Of a stretch of DNA of 6,496 nt, positions 1 to 6,161 are shown one piece after another; the first letter of the stretch is position 1, and each line of letters starts with the position of its first letter. A model generated the notes under the pieces. That model made no database searches. It saw nothing but the letters and a program-made list of their open reading frames with translations, and was not told the DNA's origin. The position numbers and the translations under genes were made by a program. Source of the stretch: Kiritimatiellia bacterium (GTDB lineage: Bacteria > Verrucomicrobiota > Kiritimatiellia > RFP12 > UBA1067); the NCBI GenBank assembly GCA_904502135.1, contig CAJGDE010000103.1, positions 1 through 6,496 of the forward strand. The letters run 5' to 3'.

Positions 1-76
1 CCCGTGTCGAGCTGAGTGAGTCTTTCTTATGCGCCATTCGGCGGACGGGGCGCGAGGCGCAAGTTAGACAAGGAGG

Positions 77-107
77 GCAGAAGTTTAAGCGAAGCGAAAA
101 ACTTCGC
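77..107 (+). other. Two mutually exclusive small hairpins
   Basis: GAAGTTT (80-86) can pair with AAACTTC (99-105), extended past a one-base bulge by G77-C107 and C78-G106. Alternatively GCGAAG (89-94) can pair with CTTCGC (102-107). Both use the same right arm, so only one can form at a time. There is no T-run after either, so a Rho-independent terminator is unlikely. Whether the region is transcribed is unknown. Confidence 0.4.
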
Positions 108-122
108 ACGACGCAGTATAAC

Positions 123-137
123 GACGCGAATCGCGTC
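123..137. repeat. 15-base palindrome with 7-base arms
   Basis: GACGCGA (123-129) is followed by a single A and its exact reverse complement TCGCGTC (131-137). As DNA this is a compact dyad that a dimeric protein could bind. As RNA it would fold as a 6-bp stem with a 3-base loop. GC-rich composition raises the chance of accidental palindromes, so function is not established. Confidence 0.4.
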
Positions 138-238
138 ACGCACCGACGAGGGCGCTAAGAAAACGAACGTGAGCGAGACCGGACACTACCGGCAAGCACG
201 GAGACGCGCCTTACGGAACTAAAAATACGGGGGAATGT

Positions 239-272
239 AAAATAAGGTTTTGTATGTTCGAAAATAAGGTTT
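239..272. repeat. 12-base direct repeat, 22-base period
   Basis: AAAATAAGGTTT occurs exactly at 239-250 and again at 261-272. The similarity extends slightly upstream, since an ATGT precedes each copy at 235-238 and 254-257. The start-to-start distance of 22 bases is close to two helical turns, so both copies face the same side of the DNA. Two same-face sites could be protein-binding sites or the remains of a short tandem duplication. They sit between the small-dyad region and the large stem-loop. Confidence 0.5.
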
Positions 273-298
273 CTGCGACGCGACGAACTCGACCAGGG

Positions 299-478
299 TG
301 ACAAGGGCGGCGGAGATCGCGGTCGTCAGCCGAGCGGACTGATGCTTAGGCGAGGCGGATTGAGCTGGACTGCGACCCGAAGACGTACTCGTGTACGTCG
401 AGCGGTCGCAAGGACGCGCAATCCGGCCGCATAAGCGCGGGAGCACGGTTGCCGCGACATCCGCCGCATTTTGACAAG
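299..478. repeat. 7-base direct repeats flanking the large stem-loop
   Basis: TGACAAG is present at 299-305 and at 472-478, one base and four bases outside the outer arms of the 307-467 stem-loop. A short direct repeat bracketing an inverted-repeat element is what a target-site duplication left by a transposing element would look like. Seven bases is short, so coincidence is possible. The right copy continues to TGACAAGTCA, itself a small dyad. No transposase is visible in the window. Confidence 0.4.
307..467 (+). other. 161-nt imperfect stem-loop; candidate structured RNA or MITE-like element
   Basis: Nested arms pair in order from the outside in: 307-314 with 460-467 (8 bp), 317-322 with 452-457 (6), 327-332 with 446-451 (6, one G-T), 334-335 with 443-444, 344-348 with 432-436 (5), 350-351 with 429-430, 354-355 with 427-428, 356-362 with 419-425 (7), 364-365 with 416-417, 371-377 with 404-410 (7), and 382-388 with 393-399 (7) closing a TCGT loop at 389-392. 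That is about 54 pairs in a single unbranched rod with small internal loops. The one wobble pair is compatible with RNA only if the plus strand is transcribed. I do not recognise it as SRP RNA, RNase P RNA, tmRNA or a named riboswitch. A 6S-like rod or a non-autonomous transposable element are alternatives. The folding is seen directly; the role is not. Confidence 0.6.
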
Positions 479-485
479 TCACTTA

Positions 486-509
486 ATCAAAACAGGTCTT
501 GGTTTTGAT
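486..509. promoter_or_regulatory. 8-bp inverted repeat, possible operator or weak terminator
   Basis: ATCAAAAC (486-493) and GTTTTGAT (502-509) are exact reverse complements around an 8-base spacer. The AT-rich arms and lack of a following T-run argue against a strong intrinsic terminator. A 24-base dyad about 80 bases upstream of the promoter of a catabolic operon could be a regulator-binding site. No regulator gene is visible in the window. Confidence 0.35.
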
Positions 510-607
510 AATGCTATCATCTTTCTCGCCTAACAACACCCTACAGCGGTTGCAAAGGCGAAAAGTAAACGCATCAAAAGCCTATATTTGGTATAATATA
601 GCATTAT
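508..607. repeat. 10-base inverted repeat ending in the start codon
   Basis: ATAATGCTAT (508-517) is the exact reverse complement of ATAGCATTAT (598-607), which covers the bases between the -10 box and the ATG plus the first two bases of the ATG. If transcription ever begins upstream of 508, the two could pair and hide the start codon. As DNA they could be paired binding sites. AT-rich sequence makes chance matches more likely. Confidence 0.35.
589..597 (+). promoter_or_regulatory. Extended -10 promoter for the operon
   Basis: TGGTATAAT matches the extended -10 form TGnTATAAT exactly, with a consensus TATAAT at 592-597. No good -35 hexamer is found 16-18 bases upstream (the 17-base position reads ACGCAT), which fits extended -10 promoters that depend less on that element. 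The expected transcription start near A603 or A606 leaves an untranslated leader of about 0-3 bases. The overlapping TATATTTG (583-590) also fits the Bacteroidetes TAnnTTTG box, but no matching upstream TTG is at the right distance. Confidence 0.6.
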
Positions 608-3392
608 GCGACTTTTTGTTTTAATAATATCCCTTGTTTTTCTTTCTTCTGTTTTTGCGGGAGATGGTAATTTTGTTTTCGCCGAAAACGCTAAGCCCAA
701 GGCCGTCATAGTCGTTGCCGATGGTCAAACGAATGGTTGCCTTTACGCCGCGAGGATATTGGCGGATACGCTTGGGCGTATGACGGGTGCGAGGTTTATG
801 ATTGCCGATGAGCCGGTCAAAGGTTATTCGACAATCAGGATCGGTGAAAAGTACGAGCCGTCGCGCCCGGAAGAATTGTTCATTAAGGTAAATGATGAAA
901 AAACTCTCGTAATCACGGGTGACGGCCCTCGCGGGACGATGCATGGCGTAAGTGAACTTCTTGAGCGCCTTGGTGTGGTGTTCTGCGCGAACGATTTTGA
1001 CTATGTGCCGAAAATCGATTCGCCTTCGCTTCCTGTCGGGTTTGAATTTCGCGACGCTCCTTATATGCAGTGGCGCGAGGCTTGCGCCCAGCTTCAGAGA
1101 CACTGCTTTGATTATATGATGAAGCTTCGCTTAGAGCCGAATCAGCGAGATTCCAGATGGAGGCTTTTTGGTAAGAACAATCGCCCGTCCATTCAGCAGA
1201 CGGTGTGTATGTCGATACTCCCGAAGAAAAAGTGGTTTAAATCAAATCCTGAATGGTTTGCGTACAACGCGCTTAAAAATACGCGCAATCCTCACTGGGT
1301 GTGCGTCTCAAATTCGGAAATGTTCGAGCAGCTCTGCAAAGATGTGGAAGCGCGGCTTAAAAGCAATCCTGAGGCGACGGAAATCCCTCTTGGCATCGAC
1401 GATGCGTATACGTTCTGCGAATGCGAAAAGTGTCTTGAGCTTGTGAAATCCTATCGCGACGACGACGGCTCGGAGCATCCCGCTCTTCAGGCGGTCGTTC
1501 TTGTGAATAGGGTGGCGGAGCGTTTCGCCAAGGATTATCCTTTTGTTCGTTTTAATCTTTTGGCTTACGGCGACACGCTGCCTGCGAACAAAAAACTCAA
1601 GTTCGCCCCTAACGTCGGCGCGGGAGTCGCGGAGCTTTGGCGCAATCACGGCCTGCCCGCCGACTGCAACGAGCGCAGCGCCGACTGTCTCGGTGAAGTC
1701 GCCAGGATGTCGAATGAGAAGAACGGCCCGTATATCTGGGACTATTACGCCAATTTCGCCAATTACATCCAGCCGTTTCCGAACCATAGGATTCTTGCCC
1801 AGACGATGAGATATTACAAGAGCCTTGGTGTAAAAGGGGTTTACAGTCAGCACCAGTGGCCGATTATGGGAGAAATGAGCGAGATGAAAATGTATCTTTT
1901 CGCGAAGCTTCTCTGGAATCCCGAAGCCGATGTCGGAAAGCTGATCAACGCATACGTTGAGGCCGCGTACGGTAAGGCCGCGCCCAACATCAAGAACTAT
2001 CTCTCCATTCTTGAGCACGCGCGTTTAAGGCAGCGCTGGACTTGGTATGGCTGCTATGTCTATACTACGGCGCATTATCTTACCGATGACGATTGCTTTA
2101 AGATTTACATGGCCTTTCATAATGCGCTTAGAGCCGTGAAAGGAGACAAATTCCGTACCGAGATGGTTCAGCGTCTTCGTCTCGCCGCGATTGATCTGGC
2201 GCTTTCGCGATACAACGACATGCTGACGCTGCAGTCGAAATATAAATGGTTTAAACTCCCTTCGCGCGACAGCCTTTACTTTGATTGGCGAGCGACGGTT
2301 AATTATGAATCTCGCCGCGGTTCGCATACGGAAATCGGCGAGGGAACTATGGCGGCCTGGCTCGTGGAGCGGCGCTATCCGAAAATGTTCGCCAACCCTC
2401 CGGCTCCAACGGTTTATCCGAGGCGCAATCTCGTTATCCACGCTTCTGCGCACGAGCTTACAGGAGGCGAAAGAATGACAAAATATTCAGACGCTAACGG
2501 TGATTTTTATGCCCGCTTTAATATCTCGCTTGGAGGAGAGCTGGGCAACATATTTATGAATCCTAAACTTGCGGAAGCCGGGTATACAATCGAAAATGAG
2601 GATATAGGTGACTGGTATGTTTTTGGAACTATGCGCGTCAAATCTACAGTAGAGCTTGATCCTGCGGCTTGTTATATGGGGATTTATCAGCCGTATTATG
2701 CCAACGGCGTTAAGCTGCGGGGAACACAGGAAATCGTTAACTGCCCTATCCCAGGGCGCAAGGGCGATGAGTCTTGGCGCACAATTTGCCTCGGAAAGCG
2801 CAGGCTTGAGCCTCAAAGCCGCATCTGGCTTATGCCGGGCATTCTTCACGAAAGCGCGTGGTGCGATCTTAAAGAGGTGTTTCTTATTGCGCCTGAGCTT
2901 TTTGAAAAGGGCGGTGAGGGCGTGAGAGTCTTTGAAAACGGCGCGCTTGACAGATCGAACAAGGTTGAAAATAAAGCGGACGGTATTGATAAATTCCGCT
3001 ATACCCGTTTGTCTGAGAGCGTCAAGGATGGCGTCATTTCATTAACGCTAAAGCCGGCGCATGCCGGAAGATACCATGTTTTTCTCGAGGTACGCTCGGG
3101 CGCTAAGAAAGCGCTTGAGCAGGAAGCTGCAATGGCGGAAATTCTCGCGCCAAAGCCGAAGATCTCCAATGCGCCCGCGAAAGTGATTTCCTCTAAAGTC
3201 ATCTCGGGCTCTCTCGGTGACGAATCCTGGCAGATTGTAAGTCTTGGCGAGGTTGATCTCGTTTCAGGAATGAAGGTTTGTCTTAAGAATGTTTCCGGTA
3301 AATCAAACTACATCGATTTCAGACGGATGGTTCTTGTTGAGCCGTCGCTCATTTCAAAAACGAAACTGATTGACGAAGGTGAAGTGAAATGA
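606..3392 (+). CDS. Secreted DUF4838 (GH67-like) protein with duplicated C-terminal beta module
   Basis: This 928-residue protein starts with a clear signal peptide (residues 1-18, likely cut after SVFA), so it acts outside the cytoplasm. Residues about 27-145 resemble the N-terminal alpha/beta domain of GH67 alpha-glucuronidases. Residues about 150-460 match the DUF4838 family (Pfam PF16126), with NPEWFA at 214-219, IDDAY at 264-268 and CxCxxC at C271, C273 and C276. A helical segment follows to about 600. Residues about 640-766 and 810-917 look like two copies of one beta-sandwich-like unit, each with GDESW (720-724 and 871-875). The start is fixed: an in-frame stop lies at 594-596, and later starts would lose the signal peptide. 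No Shine-Dalgarno site precedes it, consistent with a leaderless message. It is the first gene of the operon and overlaps gene 2 by four bases. DUF4838 proteins are presumed glycan-active, but I cannot assign a reaction or substrate. Confidence 0.85.
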   Translation: MRLFVLIISLVFLSSVFAGDGNFVFAENAKPKAVIVVADGQTNGCLYAARILADTLGRMTGARFMIADEPVKGYSTIRIGEKYEPSRPEELFIKVNDEKTLVITGDGPRGTMHGVSELLERLGVVFCANDFDYVPKIDSPSLPVGFEFRDAPYMQWREACAQLQRHCFDYMMKLRLEPNQRDSRWRLFGKNNRPSIQQTVCMSILPKKKWFKSNPEWFAYNALKNTRNPHWVCVSNSEMFEQLCKDVEARLKSNPEATEIPLGIDDAYTFCECEKCLELVKSYRDDDGSEHPALQAVVLVNRVAERFAKDYPFVRFNLLAYGDTLPANKKLKFAPNVGAGVAELWRNHGLPADCNERSADCLGEVARMSNEKNGPYIWDYYANFANYIQPFPNHRILAQTMRYYKSLGVKGVYSQHQWPIMGEMSEMKMYLFAKLLWNPEADVGKLINAYVEAAYGKAAPNIKNYLSILEHARLRQRWTWYGCYVYTTAHYLTDDDCFKIYMAFHNALRAVKGDKFRTEMVQRLRLAAIDLALSRYNDMLTLQSKYKWFKLPSRDSLYFDWRATVNYESRRGSHTEIGEGTMAAWLVERRYPKMFANPPAPTVYPRRNLVIHASAHELTGGERMTKYSDANGDFYARFNISLGGELGNIFMNPKLAEAGYTIENEDIGDWYVFGTMRVKSTVELDPAACYMGIYQPYYANGVKLRGTQEIVNCPIPGRKGDESWRTICLGKRRLEPQSRIWLMPGILHESAWCDLKEVFLIAPELFEKGGEGVRVFENGALDRSNKVENKADGIDKFRYTRLSESVKDGVISLTLKPAHAGRYHVFLEVRSGAKKALEQEAAMAEILAPKPKISNAPAKVISSKVISGSLGDESWQIVSLGEVDLVSGMKVCLKNVSGKSNYIDFRRMVLVEPSLISKTKLIDEGEVK
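3376..3382 (+). promoter_or_regulatory. Ribosome binding site for the second gene
   Basis: AAGGTGA lies 6 bases before the ATG at 3389, inside the end of the upstream gene. Together with the ATGA overlap it supports coupled translation and fixes the start of the second gene. Confidence 0.55.
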
Positions 3393-6148
3393 AAGGTCTA
3401 ATTTATTTATTGTTCGGCGTGGCCGCGATCTTCGATATGTCGGCTAAGGGGGAGTTTGTCATCGCGGAGAATTTAAAGGCGAAAGTGCCTATCGTTATTT
3501 CGGAGAATGCTCCCGCGTCTACCGTTTATGCGGCCGAGGAGCTCTCAAAGTATCTGACGCTTATCACAGGAGCGAAGTTCGAGATTAGAAATTCCGTCCC
3601 TGATTCGCGTCAGTCGATTAAACTTGGCTTTCCGTATGAGGGAGAAAAAAAGAACGAGGAGATTCGCATTTTTATCAAGAACGGCTCTCTTCATATAACA
3701 GGCGCGAACAGACGCGCCGTTTTGTATGCGGTTTACAGGCTGCTTGAAGATTTCGGCTGCGGCTTCTGGGCTCCGGACAACGAGACTGTTCCTGAGATAA
3801 AGCGCCTTTCGGTTGCCTCTGACATAAATGTGTCTGATTCGCCGGCTTTTGAAGTGCGCCAGCCGCACGGAGCGAGCACATATCGCCATCCCGAATGGAA
3901 GGTGAAGATCGCTTCGAACGGCGATATGTTTTGCTCGGAAGGCAGTCTCGCCGGAAAGTTCGGCGGCCACAGGCAGTATGATATCTCCCAGAATGCGGCC
4001 GGGCTTTATGGCTACGGGAAGAAGGCCAATCTTCTTGCGGAACATCCCGAATGGTTCGCGTGGCGCAAGAAAAAGAACGCCCGCTCGGGGCAGCAGCTTT
4101 GCATGACGAACCTTGGGTGCAGAAATGAGATATTGCGCCGTGTTCATGAGATCATGAAGAAGGAGCCGCAAAGGCGGCAGATATCTGTTTCGATCGGAGA
4201 CGGGTTCGAATTCTGCCAATGCAATTCATGCGATAAACTCCGTCAGGCCGAAGGCGAGAGCGCTCTCAGCGTGGATTTGGCTAATTTTGTAGCCAGAAGC
4301 GTTCGAGGCTTCTATCCGCGTCTTCGCATCCTCATGTTTGCGTACGAGTCAACAAAGCGCCCTCCGAAAACGATGAAGCTTGAGCCTAATGTCGACGTCT
4401 GCTTCGCGTTTATTCAGCGCGATTATTCAAGGCCCCCGCATGAGTTTAAGCCCCATGATGAGCTTCTCGCCAAATGGACGGAACTTTCGGGCGGCAACGT
4501 TTACATCTGGGGATATAACGCCCAGTTCAAGTCTTATCTAACGCCATATCCTATCATAGACCAGATGGGCGATGAGATGCGTACGTACAAGAAGTTTGGC
4601 GCGAAAGGCGTTTTCATGCAGATGTCTGAAAGCTCTCTTTCAGATTTTATCGATATGAAATCATGGCTCTTTTCAAAGCTCGCCTGGAATCCCGAGCAGG
4701 ACGAAATGGCTCTTATGCGCAAATGGTGCGAGGGAGCGTGCGGCAAGGCGGCGCCGCATGTGTACGAATGGCTGTGTGAGATGAAACGCGTGCGCGAGCG
4801 GGTGAGAGCCGATCAGAAAAAAGGTATACTTCTTTATGCGGGAGACACTCGTGATTATTTTACGGCCGACGACATCATCAACGGAAGGCTACATTTGGAA
4901 AAGGCGCTTGCTGCCGTAAAAGACGATGAGAGGGCTCTGAAGCAGGTTAAGAAGATCGCGTTTTCGCTCGATGTCGTATCCCTCGTAAGATATAACGCAG
5001 ATGTCGAAAAAGCGGCGAGAAAGCGCAATGTCGCTTTGCCAAGCCGCCAGGCACTGTATAATGCCGTCGATCTTCTTTCAAAGAGTTATAAAAACGGTTC
5101 ATGGTGCGAGGGCATGAGTTACAAAGAGGCGATGCTTAGATTGAGGCACGGCGAACTTTGGCCCGACAAGAAAGGCGACTGGATGACGAGTCCGAGTGTT
5201 TGGACGTTTAAAAATCCTGTCGTAAACGAATCTGCTCAGCATGAGCCGTCAATTGCGTATGACGAGAAATTGAAATCGTATTTGATGGTTGATGTAAGAG
5301 ACGAAGGTCTTGTCATGAGCAGGGCGGCGCGCGCAGTTGACCTTTTTTATAAGCCTGCCGAAACGAAAGTCGTATATAAATCATCGTCGATTGGAGATGT
5401 TGTGAATGGCGAGCTTCATTGCGGCAGAGACGGCAAGTGGCGCATATATGTTACAGTCAATACGAAAAACGGTCCGAGGGTCGGTATTTTAGAGTCGCCT
5501 AAGAGTTTCGGTCAATATCAAAATCGCGGGCTTTTGATGAGCAATGAGAACGCTTATGATCCGACGATCCTCGAAATGCCAAACGGTAATATGTATCTCG
5601 TTTATGCGACAAGTGCCGGTAAATCAAGTATCGTGATAAGACAGATGAGAACGCCTAATAAAGCGGATTTGAAATCAAGTAAAATCATTTTGGCGGATAA
5701 TGATAAAACGATTTTCTCTTCGCCGGCTGTAGTGCGAAAAGGCAAAAGAATGTTCATCGTCTATATTTCAAGCACAGGCTCCCCGAGAGATGCCGTTTTT
5801 AACGCTGTAGAACATGATGGCGGCAATGTCATGCGTGACGCTTCATGGAAAACGCTTTCGTTCAGAGATCCATGGGGCAAGCCAACAAAGGCGCTGATGA
5901 ACAGCGGCAGCGCTTTCCGCAAGAAACAGAATATCTATTCTTTAAGTTCTCTTAACGTATTCTCGCCTCCGGGGAGTTTAGATAGCTGGTTTGTTTATCA
6001 GGGCTGGAATATGAGTGCGCCTGTGGACAAGAAAAAGTGTACGGCAACTTTAATGCAGCAGTTTGATTTCGATAAGGAGGATAAACTTATCCGCCAGGCA
6101 GGTCCCTTGCTTAATCTTTATGTGCTTCAACCTGGAATTAAAAAATGA
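3389..6148 (+). CDS. Secreted DUF4838 (GH67-like) protein fused to a GH43-like beta-propeller
   Basis: The 919-residue product has an N-terminal hydrophobic signal (about 1-19, possible cut after MSA; weaker than in gene 1), a GH67-N-like domain (about 22-140, with AAEELSKYLTLITGAKFEI), and a DUF4838 domain (about 150-440) with HPEWFA at 219-224 and CxCxxC at C276, C278 and C281. A helical region ends with LPSR at 550-553. It is a diverged paralogue of gene 1 over this part. Residues about 605-910 differ entirely: repeated beta-strand blocks resemble a five-bladed GH43-type propeller, with HEPSIAYD around E619, GELH at 674-677, YDPTIL around D724 and FSSPAVV from 776. In GH43 the usual catalytic set is Asp base, Asp pKa modulator and Glu acid. 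D724 and E675 are plausible counterparts of the last two, but the base position appears to be Glu (E619) or lost. The propeller assignment is by eye, and the substrate is unknown. Confidence 0.8.
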   Translation: MKGLIYLLFGVAAIFDMSAKGEFVIAENLKAKVPIVISENAPASTVYAAEELSKYLTLITGAKFEIRNSVPDSRQSIKLGFPYEGEKKNEEIRIFIKNGSLHITGANRRAVLYAVYRLLEDFGCGFWAPDNETVPEIKRLSVASDINVSDSPAFEVRQPHGASTYRHPEWKVKIASNGDMFCSEGSLAGKFGGHRQYDISQNAAGLYGYGKKANLLAEHPEWFAWRKKKNARSGQQLCMTNLGCRNEILRRVHEIMKKEPQRRQISVSIGDGFEFCQCNSCDKLRQAEGESALSVDLANFVARSVRGFYPRLRILMFAYESTKRPPKTMKLEPNVDVCFAFIQRDYSRPPHEFKPHDELLAKWTELSGGNVYIWGYNAQFKSYLTPYPIIDQMGDEMRTYKKFGAKGVFMQMSESSLSDFIDMKSWLFSKLAWNPEQDEMALMRKWCEGACGKAAPHVYEWLCEMKRVRERVRADQKKGILLYAGDTRDYFTADDIINGRLHLEKALAAVKDDERALKQVKKIAFSLDVVSLVRYNADVEKAARKRNVALPSRQALYNAVDLLSKSYKNGSWCEGMSYKEAMLRLRHGELWPDKKGDWMTSPSVWTFKNPVVNESAQHEPSIAYDEKLKSYLMVDVRDEGLVMSRAARAVDLFYKPAETKVVYKSSSIGDVVNGELHCGRDGKWRIYVTVNTKNGPRVGILESPKSFGQYQNRGLLMSNENAYDPTILEMPNGNMYLVYATSAGKSSIVIRQMRTPNKADLKSSKIILADNDKTIFSSPAVVRKGKRMFIVYISSTGSPRDAVFNAVEHDGGNVMRDASWKTLSFRDPWGKPTKALMNSGSAFRKKQNIYSLSSLNVFSPPGSLDSWFVYQGWNMSAPVDKKKCTATLMQQFDFDKEDKLIRQAGPLLNLYVLQPGIKK

Positions 6149-6153
6149 AAGGA
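6148..6153 (+). promoter_or_regulatory. Ribosome binding site for the third gene
   Basis: AAAGGA begins at the last base of the second gene's stop codon and sits 8 bases before the ATG at 6162. It is a good Shine-Dalgarno match with normal spacing, and it supports the ATG as the true start of the truncated third gene. Confidence 0.65.
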
Positions 6154-6161
6154 ATAGACTC

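Larger units (their letters stand above)
1..306. other. GC-rich non-coding stretch with several small dyads
   Basis: I see no convincing gene here. The longest open frame on the plus strand (16-222) starts with GTG, encodes an Arg/Ser/Thr-rich 68-residue peptide with no recognisable domain, and has no clear ribosome site, so I treat it as chance. The stretch does contain inverted repeats: TGCGCC at 30-35 with GGCGCA at 56-61, a hairpin pair around 77-107, a palindrome at 123-137, and a possible long-range pair GGCGCG (49-54) with CGCGCC (205-210). This density of dyads suggests structured RNA or repeat-derived DNA. What lies upstream of base 1 is unknown, so this could be the tail of a larger element. 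Confidence 0.5.

Noticed and set aside
16..222. Possible small Arg-rich protein gene on the plus strand starting at GTG 16
   Set aside because: There is no clear ribosome site and no recognisable domain. Its composition follows the GC-rich, dyad-rich DNA, and the frame is overlaid by several inverted repeats.
273..391. Apparent internal duplication: CTGCGAC at 273-279 and 370-376, each followed by similar bases up to ACTCG
   Set aside because: The match needs gaps and consists of CGA-rich sequence common throughout this stretch, so it could easily be chance.
307..467. Stem-loop as a retron ncRNA, a TnpB-type guide RNA, or a CRISPR-related RNA
   Set aside because: No reverse transcriptase, TnpB/transposase or Cas gene and no repeat-spacer pattern is present in the window. 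The flanking genes are glycan-degradation genes.
219..482. Minus-strand open frame across the stem-loop
   Set aside because: It runs straight through the 161-nt inverted repeat, has low-complexity composition and no recognisable domain. It is best explained as chance in GC-rich structured DNA.
471..512. Promoter formed by TTGACA (471-476) and GATAAT (507-512)
   Set aside because: The spacing is 30 bases, far outside the usable range, and no suitable -10 lies 16-18 bases after the TTGACA.
1308..2018. Long minus-strand open frame opposite the first DUF4838 gene
   Set aside because: It is the antisense shadow of a clearly coding frame with conserved domain motifs, and its translation shows no domain.
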